Origin: Lytechinus variegatus
Lineage: Eukaryota > Echinodermata > Echinoidea > Temnopleuroida > Toxopneustidae
Length of the DNA stretch: 64,000 bases
Direction of reading: 5' to 3'
Assembly: GCF_018143015.1 (NCBI RefSeq)
Contig: NC_054743.1
Coordinates: forward strand, 31,893,934-31,957,933
Of the stretch, positions 24,372 through 36,159 are shown one piece after another; within the stretch, counting starts at the first letter, position 1, and each line of letters begins with the position of its first letter. The notes beneath the pieces were generated by a model. That model was given only the letters and a program-made list of their open reading frames with translations, was not told where the DNA came from and made no database searches. A program made the position numbers and the translations under genes.

Positions 24372-27300
24372 TTAAGAAATGATACATTTTTCATCACTTT
24401 TGTTTCGTGTGTGCATTTGCGCCTCTATTTCGGCGTCGAGTCTTTCTCTTTCTTGTCTTGCCCTGTCCCCCGCGGCAAGTATTTCTAATTGTCTTGCCAA
24501 GTTCTCAGCGGCACGTCTCTCTCTTTCCTGTCTTGTCCTGTTCTCCGCGGCAAGTCTGTCTCTTTCTAATTGTCTTGCCCTGTTCTCCGCGGCAAGTCTG
24601 TCTCTTTCTAATTGTCTTGCCCTGAACTCCGCGGCGAGTCTTTCCCTTTCTTGTCTTGTCCTGTTCTCCGCGGCAAGTCTGTCTCTTTCTAATTGTCTTG
24701 CCCTGTGTTCCGCGGCAAGTCTCTCTCTTTCCCGTCTCGCCCTGTTCTCCGCGGCGAGTCTTTCCCTTTCTTGCCTCGCATTTGCTTCCATTCTCCTTTC
24801 CTCTCTGGCCCGGTCTTCCCTGATTTGCCTTTCGATTTCAAACTGTTCTTCAATATCTTCCTGATCGAACTCAAGTTCCTCCGGTTCGTATTCTTCTTCC
24901 TCCTCATACTCATCATAGTCCTCATAGCCGAAGGCACCACTCGGCCATGCCGCTCTGGTAGCTCCATCCATCTCGGTAGCTACTCGGTTACCGGCGGTCA
25001 AACGATGACTCCCCCCACCAATATTCGATCCACATTCTGGACACTTGGTCTCTTCCATAGCACCCCCACATTCCCCAATGGCATAAACATGACCCTTGGG
25101 GCATTTGTACCAATGTCCTTGACTAAGACCGATGGCTTTGATGATCTGAACGCGTTCTCTATCAGTGATGCCAAGCACTACTTGCCCCATTTCCTTCTTA
25201 AATTGACGGAGATGCTGAGTAGCCTGAGCTTCATCCTTGACGGTAAAAGGTGAAGCCTTGTCGACGATTTTGTCCAAAGCTTTTAGATGGCAACTCTTCA
25301 TATTTTGACTCAACCTTGTCATGTTGCGAGTGAGAACCGTCATGGCCTCTACCTGGACACTCACCCGAGAGACCTCCCTCTGTATATCGTTCATCTGCTG
25401 ATCTGTGAACTTGTCCAGCTCGCCCCCAGTGACTTCGTTCTTCAGTTCTCGCAGTCGCACTTCTATCCCATGCTTTCGAGTTTTCAACTGAAACGTGAAA
25501 CTGTTACCAGTGGATACCTTGGTATGGACATCTGCAATTGCCCGCAAGAAGGCACATCTGTTCAAGCGAGCAAGTATTTTCTCGAGGTGTTTCATCTGAT
25601 TCAGATCACCGATAAGTTTCTGAACATCTCCTTCTTCAATAAATCTTTGTCTACAAGCCACATGGCTTCGAAGTTGAGACAATTTATCCCTGAGCTCCTT
25701 CGTCTTGCTCTCGATCTCCACCTCACTTCCTCTCATTTTCGTCTTCACATTCTCCACATCTCCTAAAGTTTGCTTGATGGTATTCCCGTAGCGAAGATTC
25801 CTCCGAATTGACGTTTTGCACTTGGGACATCCTTTCAGCTGAAATCAAAACCATTGAAGTGAAATTAAGAATTTAACATAAGCCTCTTATTTAACAAAAA
25901 ACAAATACAGTGTTTGATATCATTAACCTCTTAAAAATATACCCCAAGGTCTATCAACCAGAAGGTCCACATTTTGTCAAAAGAGAAGCGTCTCAAATCG
26001 ATTCGAAACAGATTAAACATATTTAACAATGGCCCTTGGAGGCGGGGGGGGGGGGGAGGGGGCCGGGGGTGCACCCTACAAGATTTTTTAGGGGTGGTGC
26101 GTATGTTATTTACCACAGGCTGCACCCCCTCGTAATCAGATTGACAAAGAAATGCTCCCAAAATAATGACAGAGATGAGGGAGCAATAACCCTGTAATTT
26201 TGCTCGTCATTTTTCTTTCCTGACACCCGAACAAAGCCCCTGAAAAAAAATCCCGCATCCCCTATCTAAAAATTGTTCCCAGGACCCTGTATTTTATCCC
26301 TGGCCTTTGCGGCAGTTGTATGCAAAACAATCCGACATAAAAATACAAGACATAATATAATACACAAAAATGAATTGAAATCCAGAAATATCTTTAGTAG
26401 AGAGAAAAGAATTGAAATGAAAACAACCAAGGCTGTTTGGTGTTGAAAGCATTATGCACGAAGACCTTCTTTCACAAGATCTTCACATTCGGCTTCCTAT
26501 TAAGTTTTAGATAAAATAATCGGGAGCTATTTTCACAAGTTTCTCGCATTGATATCATTCAAAGCTGATCAGATCTTGATCTTTCTTCAAGTCACAAGAA
26601 CAACAGCCGAGTTCTCTTTGGAAATAACATTAAGTCCTGACGAAGGTAAATGTACAATTTTGATACATAGCGCAATGAGGAAATATTGCGGATTTTAGAT
26701 GAAGTGCACTATTTTCTAAAACTTGCAAGCGAGCATGTAATACTATTTTTTTTAAATTGAATCATATGTGATTTTTCATTCTCGTTTATTTCAATTTTGA
26801 AGAGAAAAATGGAGGATTGGGTCAAGCCCCTATCCCTCTACATGCAGTACACAAGAAATGAATATGAACCTGGATAGTGACGTCATCGCTGCTCTCTTGG
26901 GTTATGCTCATGTAGTGATCCAAAGCCTCCACCTCGATTACGTGGCCACAGTCCTCTAACTGGACAAATCTGTAAGAGTAAATTAATGATAAGCATATTA
27001 TCCAAACTGGGCGTTGTGGCGTGCGCCTGTAATCCAAGCTGTGGGGAAGTTACAAATTGATGCAGAGGTTCGAGGTTCGAGCCCCGGTCACGTCTTCCGG
27101 ATGGTGACGTAAAAGGTCGGTCCCAGACGTAAATAATCATATCTGATTGATACACGTCTGACAAAACTCAAATACATACATACAGTGACTTAATAAAATC
27201 TCAACTGGTAAAATGGTTGAATTAAAATTTGAATACTTTTACATTTCTCAAGTTTCGGCTAAAGCTACCAAAATTGTACACAAAATATTAAGTCATTATC

Positions 27301-30300
27301 TTTGGAAATAAGTACTGAATAACTGTGAAAAACATCACCCTTTCTATGAGGGACATATACGTTTATGGTAGCAGCGTATCTGAAAGAATTTGCCTGAAAC
27401 AACTGCAACTTTTTTTTTGGCTAACCCTACCATTCTTATTCTTACCTTGCGTCTTCTTCATCCTCACTGCCGAAGAGAATCTCTGTAACTTCTTCTCTGT
27501 CGCACACACGGCACTTGGTTGGGCATCTTTCTCCGCACATTCCAATGCAGGGATGTCCGCAAGGAAGATTCTTGTTGCAGGGTTCATCACATGGCTTTCT
27601 GTCGCAAGGTTCTCCACACAACTTCCCACAAGACACATGAGGACATCGCCACAGACAAGGTTCCTTACAAGGTATGCAAGCTTCTCCGCAGAACTTCCGA
27701 CATTCGCTGTGCTGACATCTATTTTGACACTTCTTAGTGCAGGGAGGGCACTGGGCTGCGCAATTACTTTCACAAGAATGACCACAGACAAGCGTCCGAC
27801 CACATGGCTGCTGACATACCACATGTAGTCTTCCTCGTCGACATCTTCCACAAGTTCCAGAGCACTGGTGTCCACATGCAAGGATAGAGTTACAAGGCTC
27901 AGGACAGGATTCTGGACCATCACAACAACGCACCTCTACAACGTGCTTGCAAGGCCAGTTGGATTTCGTCGTTTTCTCAACACAAGAATCCTGTTTGCAT
28001 GGGTTTCCACAAATTCCAGTGCATTTGTGACCGCAGCTGAGCAACCGTTCACACTTATCTCTGCATGTAGCATGGCTTGGGGAGAGACGACATGGGAGGC
28101 GTTGGAAGTGGCCGCAAGGTAACTTTTTGTCCACCATCTCCTTGCACTTGGTGTCACAAGGTTCTGAGCAGGTCCTGGTGCATTTGTGATCATTTTCACA
28201 GATGGTCTTGTTGCAAGGTTGTCTACAGATGAGTCTTCCTCGTGCAGAGTCATGGTCATGACAGAGTTCCTTACATCCGTGCCCACAATCCAGACGAGCT
28301 TGACATGGCAGTCCACAACCACTCTTCTCTTTTAGCTGCAGAAATCCATCTACCGAAGAAACGCTGATCGGATTATCCGGGTGATTAGGGCATGTTAACT
28401 TAAGAGAGCGATCAATCCACTCAAGTCGTCTTGCTTCTTCTACAATCCTACCCCACATAGGAGACTGGCTTGACAGGAACGAGAAATTCCCAATGATGTA
28501 CAGACCTCTTCTCGCGCTGCTTAACACCTTGGTAATACGTTGATCCAAAAGCAGACATCCAGGCCTGCTCGCCCTTTCGCTTGCGTTACTCATGAACAAG
28601 ACGATGTCATTCCCGCCTCTGAAGTTATCAACAGTAAGAATTCGGTCTCTGACGTCTTTACTGAAGAGATCTTGCTGTGAAGAAAATGAGATGAGGATCG
28701 AGATCTGTTTCCGTACGAAGCCCTTACCGATCAGATAATTGAAAAGTTCCATTAAAAATGAGGCTTCGTAGTTTGCCACAGACGTACGTGCATTGTGATC
28801 TATGAGAAACACATTCTGTTGAATTCCGTTAACTGATGGCTTCTCAATGACCGACTGATCATGGTCATATTCATACTTGAATAGCTGACGGCTGAGCTTG
28901 GATGTAATTGGACTCATTCGATGCTGCTCTTTTAGTTCATACACGGAGTAATTAGCGTCGACTAACTGTTGCAGGAGAGAAGCGTGGATGCCATGCATTT
29001 CTGCTACCTTCCTGACTGCCTGAAATTGGTCTACCTTTGGGACACTTTCTCCAATGAGGATAAGCTGTTGGCAGCCAGATGAGATGACAACAGTTGTGAT
29101 TGACTGAAGAACATCAGCTCCTTCTTCAATGATGATGACTCGTGGGCTGATACGTTGTAAAACCCTTTGGTTCTTGGCTGCCGATGAAGCAGTCATGCCT
29201 ATGACAGATGAAGCACTCAGAATAGTTTCATCTACGGCATCATGCATCTTCTGACACTCAAGGCAGATATCTTCCATTTCCTTGAAGATAGTTGCAGCTC
29301 TCTGGCGGCCTCTGGCTTCTAGTTTGGAAGCCCATAATCGGTACATCTTCCATCGGTCCTGTAGGGCCAGTTTCCACACATCATCTATCTTCTTGGATTC
29401 GGAATCTGTCATCATGTCCTTGGAGCCAAGTTGCTTACTTACAAAGTTCCTTGCTTGTTCTGATATGCGTTGGTCTAATGGATCTAACCCGAATGGAAGA
29501 TTCTGCTCAAACCATCCACCTTCGTCTCCATCGGGACATACAAACCGTGTCAAATTGAATGGAATATTTTCCTCAAGTTTTTCAAGATCATCGGTTTGGG
29601 CTTTGTCTGACAAAAGCCACTCAAAAATAACTCCATGTGATTTCTCCTTTTTCATGGCTTTAAGCTTCCGGAAGTGTTTTCCATCAATGACGACTTTAAG
29701 GATCTCTTCCGCGAATACCTTCGTTTGAAGATTTTCAAGATTGGCTTGTACATCCCCAAGTCTGGTCTTGCATGTTTCCAGTTTTTCAGTTGACAACTGA
29801 TCTTCATAAGCTGTTGAAACAGACTGTTTTTCACGAAGATATTCAAGTTGATATTCTTGAAGTGCTTTTCTTGTATGCTGACCGGCCCATCGGACTATTC
29901 CAGTGCGTTGAAAGAATGACACCCCAGTCAGATATTCATCAAGGGTAGCTTTACTGGCACACATGAAAAGAAGTGGTCCACTACCATTTCTTCCTCTGGT
30001 ATTACCCCACCGATCCTTGTTTAGAACAAAAAGCTGTGTAAGCTTGAGACCTACATGTGTTTTGCCTGTGCCTGGCGCGCCAGTGATGACGGTCAACTGA
30101 TTCTTCAGAGCGGCCTGGATAGCGGATAATTGATACTCATCGACACATAGCTGATCAATTGGAGGCCAGTTCTCAATTTGTTGCAGAGATGCCCTCCATG
30201 TTCTAGGCTTTGATCGCGTTGTAGTGTATTCATCTTTGATCAAGGAACCAACATCGTATTGTGTTTCAGGATCTTTCTTGAGGTGACAAGAAAGCTCATT

Positions 30301-31578
30301 TTCAGCCACTTTGAAGACAACATGTGGTACCAAAGGAAGGGAAGTGCTATTGATTTTTTGCATTGCATCTAGTACCTCGTATGATTCTTCGACATATTTT
30401 CGAGAATCGAACATGAAGAACTGAACACCCGACATTAGCAATTTAATATCTTCTAACCTAAGCAGTCGAAGATCTACGAATCCCTTCTTCAACCATTGTG
30501 GGTCACGCTTGGCCACTGTGGCAAAGACCATGTCATGAAAATGGTTGTTGGTCAGACAAACCATATTCCCGAAGGAAAGGATCCTTGTGGTTTCCCAGGA
30601 AACATTATTGAGAGAAGAGGTGTTGAACTGAACGCGAAATGTCACACCTTTAGACGTATGCGTCGTGATGATTTCATACAACTTGACATCATCGATGATA
30701 TGGCATTTCCTCTTCGCCGCATCTAGCCCGATTTCTCTCTTTACTTGGTGATACTTGGAGATCACTGCACGAAGGGGTTGCACAATGTCTTCCCTCAGAA
30801 TTCGAAAGTGGCATTCCAAATATGTTTTAACAGAATGGCTCTGATCAGCTAGTGCATCATGAAGTCTTGAATCTTCTGTGTCAGCTACCTCTCCTGCAGT
30901 AGGAAATATGGGGATGGAACGCATGTCTACCGTTGATTCTTCTTGAACATCTTTTCCTTTATCAAGTATCATCCTGACATCATTGAGCCCTTGTTCATAT
31001 CCTTTCCTTTGGGGAATATCCAGTCCATACTTAATTGTATCGTGGACCACTGCTGCAACCATCTTTAAGCTCTCCTTACTTCCGCATCGAAGCTTCTTGA
31101 ATGCCACCAACACCTTTATGGCTTTCAGGAGAATATTCCCATTAGAACACAGCTCAGGCTTCATCCTGTACTTCAAGACGAGCAAAAGCAGGTGAACCTT
31201 GATGAATTGGTTGCTTGCTAAGAATCGATACACCTCCTTTGCATCATCACCTCCTATCTTCGAAACTGTGATAAGAACATCAAGAAGACTTGCCATAATC
31301 TCACCCCCTATGTCATCGTCAAGAAGCAGTGTTCCCAAGAGTGGTTTCCGAGCTCTCATTGCAATCGCTAACTTCCTTTCATCTCGTTTCAGTTGATTTA
31401 GTTCCTGTACGGTAAGTTTAGGGCCGAAGAGCTGCAAATTTTTCCCTTTGTTTCTGTTCCCAGGCCTTTTTTGTTTTCCTGTGGTACTGCTAGAAACAGA
31501 GGATACCGACTCGGTATCACTGACGACGCTTCCATTGTCATCCTGTAGAGTACACGGGGAAGGGTATCTAGCTGTCAT
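24372..31578 (-). CDS. ZNFX1-like: NFX1-type zinc finger-containing protein 1-like helicase
   Basis: Three coding exons: 31578-27446, 26969-26870 and 25838-24372 (GT/AG introns of 476 and 1031 bp; phases 2 and 0), giving 1899 aa, close to vertebrate ZNFX1. The ATG follows an in-frame TAG at 31621-31623. An N-terminal helical region precedes a superfamily 1 (UPF1-like) helicase with Walker A GAPGTGKT (500-507), Walker B-like IIIEEGAD (815-822) and EQHRM (884-888). Cys/His-rich NFX1-type fingers occupy about 1086-1367. Next come a CGHVIEVE segment, LKGCPKCKTSIRR, and an RZ-type zinc finger near 1650-1690 (C1657, H1661, C1668, C1677, C1680). The protein ends in an acidic stretch and an Arg/Glu-rich helix (about 1738-1884). 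Family role, from other animals: cytoplasmic RNA helicase in antiviral sensing and small-RNA pathways. Oddities: motif III reads GESVPKVDQ, motif V FRGGND, and motif VI VLSSARRG with Ser where SRA+ normally has Arg. It may be a divergent paralogue. Confidence 0.93.
24420..24780 (-). repeat. Coding minisatellite for an ER-rich helix
   Basis: About nine imperfect 39- or 42-bp units within the last exon of the ZNFX1-like gene encode variants of ARQLERDRLAAENR and ARQERERLAAENR. The frame is kept throughout; units differ by one codon (with or without the Leu after Gln). The predicted product is a highly charged single helix or coiled coil at the C terminus, following a Glu/Asp/Tyr-rich linker. 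Copy number may vary between individuals. Confidence 0.85.
26040..26130. repeat. G-tract repeat fragment in ZNFX1-like intron 2
   Basis: A poly-G segment followed by GGGGGTGCACCCTACAAG and, further on, GGCTGCACCCCCTCG. The composition matches the GC-tract interiors of the hAT-like elements elsewhere in the window. No termini or duplications are visible. Confidence 0.4.
27007..27178 (+). mobile_element. Alu/7SL-like SINE in ZNFX1-like intron 1
   Basis: The segment beginning GGGCGTTGTGGCGTGCGCC, then TGTAATCCAAGCTGTGGGG, closely parallels the 5' Alu domain of SRP (7SL) RNA, including the UGUNAR core (TGTAAT) bound by SRP9/14. A B-box-like GGTTCGAGCCCC follows about 70 bp later, then a unique body (GGTCACGTCTTCCGGATGG) and a CATACATACATAC-like tail. 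It is antisense to the host gene. It could be a 7SL-derived SINE, a 7SL pseudogene, or a tRNA-type SINE that resembles one by convergence; the 5' match is by eye. Confidence 0.55.
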
Positions 31579-31894
31579 AATGGGATAAGTATCCGTTGGC
31601 CTGGGCTCATGTGTAAAACACTAGCCAATAGATAGACTTTAGATGTGTGTCCTTTTACTATTGTTTCGACGGTGATAAGAACCTTTCAAAGAATGTTTTC
31701 TGGTGCCTTATTCAGCAAACTCCAATGGAAACTGTAGCGGGAAAAAAAAAAAATCAAAAGAATACAAACCATGAATTAGAACAAATCTTCTATTACACAC
31801 ATATACATTGTATACAGAAATTACAAAAGCGGTATGGGGAATCCAGCCTTGGCAATAAAATGTTGTGTTGGGAAGCAGAAAAATAACAGAATGG

Positions 31895-32370
31895 TGAAAG
31901 TTTTAAAGAAATCGGACAAGTAATAAGAAAGTTATAGCTGCTTTAAAATTGATACCACTAATACTATGTAGATTTCAAATGGGCAACTGGGTAAGTAATT
32001 AAATTATGACACGGGGCAAGGACAACTTTCCCATAGGCCATGTACTTTATTATCAAGGATTTGTGGTTTTCTCCTAAGTAACCATTCCTCTGGGGCAGTA
32101 GTCTAAATATAACCCATGTAGTATATTGTTTTATGTCCTCATGAAAGAAAAATGTAATTTGAAATAAAACTTTTGGGAAAAATGAAATAGAATAGTCCTT
32201 GCCCTACCTCACTATGACATCCCATGTGCGGCCAATTTGAAGTCTCCATGAGAATAGTGATTACCAATATTCACAACTTTTAGAAATTCATAACTTTCTT
32301 CTTGTTTGCCCAATATTGTTCAAACTTTCACCCATCAACTTGTCTGATTTTTCTTTTCCTTATAAAACAG
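31895..32370. mobile_element. Degenerate palindromic MITE
   Basis: GGTGAAAGTTTTAAAGAAATCGGACAAG-like sequence at the left is mirrored by CCAATATTGTTCAAACTTTCACC at the right, with internal mirrored phrases (CACTAATACTATG against CATGAGAATAGTGATTACC). It resembles the elements at 7419-8000 and 46785-47356 in interior content, but the termini are eroded. Confidence 0.5.
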
Positions 32371-32374
32371 GTTT

Positions 32375-32512
32375 TTATAATTAAGGAATGAAGTAGGCAA
32401 TTGGTTGATTAACTTCAATGTATTGTAAATATTTGTTATAATCTATGAAAATGATTTGTATCAATATTTGTTATTTCTGTTGGAAATAAAACTGAATCTG
32501 AATCTGAATCTT
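32375..32512 (+). mobile_element. Possible non-LTR retrotransposon 3' tail
   Basis: An AT-rich segment ends GGAAATAAAACTGAATCTGAATCTGAATC, an AATAAA followed by three TGAATC units. Short-repeat tails of this kind mark the 3' ends of CR1/L2-like retrotransposons. No reverse transcriptase remains. From 32513 to 34100 there is AT-rich sequence with no supported gene. Confidence 0.4.
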
Positions 32513-34107
32513 TACTATGACAGTACCATATTTTAACATGTTTTGGAGGTAAAACAAAAAAGTAATTTTATATGAACACGATACATCTAAATGCAAAATA
32601 CCTTATTTGTAGAGGTAATATTGATTGATGAACAGATTATTCACATTTTTCAAAGATATCATAATTTAGACAGAATAGACATATAGTCACAGGCCATGTA
32701 TCAAGACCTGGAAAAATTGTAGAAGTACAAGTTTTTTTTTGTTGATTGGTGTTCCAAATGGGTATTGAAGTAAATTCAGTTTGGTTGCCACATTGGCATG
32801 AACCTTGATCATTCTTTTTTGTAATTAGCCCAATCCGCTAATTAGCATGTACACACTATGTAGGCTAATATGCTCTTAACCTCAAAAGACTAAAAACAAT
32901 AATGATACAAAATTCTAATGTTACCTGTGACGAGGAATCCATTCATGACACTAGTTTTTATTTTCAAATAGTAACAATCATCGTAATCAGCCTAATTAGC
33001 AGTAAAATTTGTGAATTTCTATCTAGAGATCCCCCCAACCCCCCCCCCTACACACAACCCTTGCAGGGTTTTCTATGACAATGAATTCATTTATGACACT
33101 ATAGTTTTCTTCTTTTTTAAAAGTCTTATTGATGTAATGGTTGTAATTATCATGCGCTAATTAACACAATAAGTGCAATATATCTTTTTGTCAAAATAAA
33201 AGAACGACCTGAAAACATAAATGATACGGCTCTTCTTGATCATGATGAGGATTTCATTTATGACACTAAATTTCCCTTTTAAATAATTTCGTAAAATGCG
33301 AGTCTCAAAATAATGTTCCCATCATTTAGCTGAAAAGACGTCACTGGGACATATAGTATATACTTGACAAGGGTGTTTGTTCCATCTCTCTCTTTATTTT
33401 CCCCTTATTATTTGTTAATCCACTAAAAGGATGAATAGGTATCAATTACCGCCCGCATAATAAGACGAGAGGTTGATTTATCTACAAAACATGCAATATC
33501 TCGCGTTAGAGAACGTAACTCGAGTACACAATTACAAAAACGTCGACTGGTAGTAATACAGTTAATGTTATTTGCATATACGGGTTTTTTCCTACTTTAT
33601 AAAATATATTCTTGTATAAATCATACGCAGAATGGAACTACGAACTGGTCCAAGTAATGCCACGAATGATTTTATCATCACACCAGAGGGGAAGGGGGGG
33701 GGGGGTCTCTAAGTCCCTAAATATTTTATAAGCTTACATTATATTTTGCCTAATTCATTTGCTGAACTGGCAAACGTATCCGCATTTATAATTTTCCCAC
33801 AAGTCAAACGATGCTTAAAATGTTCTTATTCATGTCAGTATGAGAAGTCTCCTGTTCCATGTTTATCATTATTACACAAAGTAGCTAAAATGTTCCGTTT
33901 TTCACGTCTGAATTTATGAAACCTCAACAGTACCCTCTAGATGATTTATAGCTGATTTTCAAGTAGCATTCCTTGAAATTTTTCTTTTTAAATATCAGTA
34001 ATAATATAATATAACACATTCCAATTTCAACTCGTGATCGCGTTCGTCGGATTTATTGTTATTTGGATACTAGCCTTTTGTTCATGATTACAATACGGGC
34101 TCGGGGT

Positions 34108-34284
34108 AAAAATGGCAAAGGTAAAAATGGCAGAGGTAAAAATACCAGAGGTAATAATGGCAGAGGTAAAAATGGCAGAGGTAATAATGGCAGAGGTAAA
34201 ATTGGCAGAGGTAAAATTGGCAGAGGTAATAATGGCAGAGGTAAAAATGGCAGAGGTAATAATGGCAGAGGTAAAATGGCAGCT
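34108..34284 (+). repeat. 15-bp minisatellite, GGTAAAAATGGCAGA units
   Basis: About eleven to twelve tandem 15-mers (GGTAAAAATGGCAGA, with AAT to AAA/ATT variants). Because the unit is a multiple of three, all frames stay open and yield pentapeptide repeats, so the open frames here are not evidence of a gene. The complementary array occurs 1.3 kb downstream in inverted orientation. Confidence 0.9.
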
Positions 34285-35614
34285 GTGGGTAAAATATGGA
34301 CAGCCTTAAGCCCCCATGCAATGAATTGTCAAAGATCAAATTAGAAGTGCATGTCACGGTCAGACATTTCATCATATCATTATATCTTTATCGGCCTAAC
34401 AATGCTATTTACGAATTCGTTGGAGGTGTACCGTAAAGGCTTTTTAAAAAGAAATCAAACGACAGATATTTTCCATTCAATTTATCAGGAGCAAAATGAA
34501 ACTGCACTATTCTCATTCATCATTTTATAATATTCCTTTTTGTCTGGCTGTTTTTTTTTTATAATTAAGTTTTGCCAGGTTTACCGATGAAAAAGAGGGA
34601 AGAGGAGACATAAGAGAGGTGGAGAGACAGAGAGGGTTAGGGGTGGGAAAAAACATAGAGAACATAGCGGGGAAAGCTTAGACGTTGAAATTGTCACTAA
34701 TGATTGTGGTTAAATATTATGTTCTTATTTGTAATGTCGTCTGTACTATTCTTTTTAATATTTGAATGACAATAAGCATGCGTTCCCAGGCTTGGCACTG
34801 AATATGTCACTGATTATGAAAATCAATGATAATCTTGTTTTGACTGGTAAACCAATTTGGGGTCGATCGAGGGGGACCGTCTGGTTCAGATTCTTTGCAT
34901 AAAAGAAGACCCTGAACCTTCTTTACCACTACATCCAATATGATATAAACGGCTTGATGGTCATAACCCTTGGAAGCGCGTAAGCAGCACCCTCTTGGTA
35001 ATTAGTTTGGTATGCTAAAAAATATCTGATTGTTATCATTTTTATTGTAATTCTTTTTCTGACCCAAAAGAACTTCACTTAGTTGAAATAATTTTTTGAG
35101 TCACTTTCCCCCTTAACCAAATCCCCTGTGATTTTAGAGTGAAAACTTTTTTTTCTCGCTTTTTAACAAACCAGCACCCCATATCTCTTTCATTTTTGCC
35201 TATGCCATCTTTACCTTTGCCATTTTCAACTCCGCCATTTTTTACACTGTTAGAAAATTTATACTTAAATATAAAAAATTCCTGCAACAGAGTCTGGAGA
35301 ACACTTGTAATCCTACTGCACTGTGAAATCCTACATGCATGCGTTTGTATAAACTTACAGAAAATTGGTATTTTGTGCATGTATCCTTACAAATTTATTG
35401 TAATAAAACTGATTGCCCTTTATTTAAAAAACATATCTGCTCTGTAAAATTGTAGAAAAATTGTGGAAAATCCTCCTGTTATTATAATCTTCAAAATTAT
35501 TATTATTGTTTTCTGTAAAACCTGTTTTTTAAATTTTTCTTCTGTAGAATCTACTGTTTTTTTAATAGTGTACCTCGGCCACTTTTACATCTGCTATTAT
35601 CACATCTTCCATTT

Positions 35615-35892
35615 TTACCTATTGTCATTTATGCCTCTGCTCTTTTTATCTCTGCTCTTTTTACCTCTGCCATTTTTATCTCTGCCATTATTACCTCTGC
35701 CATTTTTACCACTGCCATTTTTACCTCTGCCATTTTTACCTCTGCCATTTTTACCTCTGCCCTTATTACCTCTGCCATTTTTACTTCTGCCATTTTTACC
35801 TCTGTCATTTTTACCTCTGCCAATTTTACCTCTGCCATTTTTACCTCTGCCATTATTACCTCTGCCATTTTTACCTCTGCCATTTTTACCTG
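35615..35892 (-). repeat. Inverted copy of the 15-bp minisatellite
   Basis: Roughly eighteen units of CTGCCATTTTTACCT, the reverse complement of the 34.1-kb array, with scattered extra units near 35200-35240. The two arrays point at each other across about 1.3 kb of unrelated AT-rich DNA, suggesting the repeated termini of one foldback-type element or an inverted duplication. Confidence 0.85.
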
Positions 35893-36034
35893 GCACCTAC
35901 AATACGTGCGTAACATGTCAAGTTCTTAACGCCATTATCTCCATAAATTTTACTCGCGTTTTCCTCTTGATAGCACAAGTCATATCTTCTTCATGCGTAT
36001 TTTCCATGTCCAAAAGAGCTTTAAACGTTCCTTT

Positions 36035-36100
36035 CCGGGTCGGCCTATGTACAGAATTTCAGCTCGCGCTTCGCGCTCGCATTGTCCATTTAGTGAGATA
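36035..36100 (+). repeat. Isolated GCTCGCGCTTCGCGCTCGC palindrome unit
   Basis: One clean copy of the palindromic motif followed by ATTGTCCATTTAGTGAGAT, as in the arrays at 2-5 kb and 39-46 kb. Its flank TTTAAACGTTCCTTTCCGGG also matches inter-motif sequence of those elements. It is probably a remnant of the same family. Confidence 0.6.
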
Positions 36101-36159
36101 CTGTTTATGATTAAATGCTTGTATGCTGATATACTGTACAATAATGAAACGGTAGATGC

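Noticed and set aside
24379..25766. Plus-strand frames of 160-190 codons opposite the ZNFX1-like last exon
   Set aside because: Antisense shadows of the ER-rich coding repeat and helical region; Ser/Leu/Cys-biased translations with no independent support.
27363..28322. Minus-strand overlapping frames of 186 and 128 codons in the zinc-finger region
   Set aside because: Out-of-frame shadows of the ZNFX1-like exon, created by cysteine-rich codon bias.
34063..35916. Long open frames encoding GKNGR- or KMAEV-type pentapeptide repeats on both strands
   Set aside because: They are the forced translation of a 15-bp minisatellite, open in several frames at once, with no flanking exon signals.
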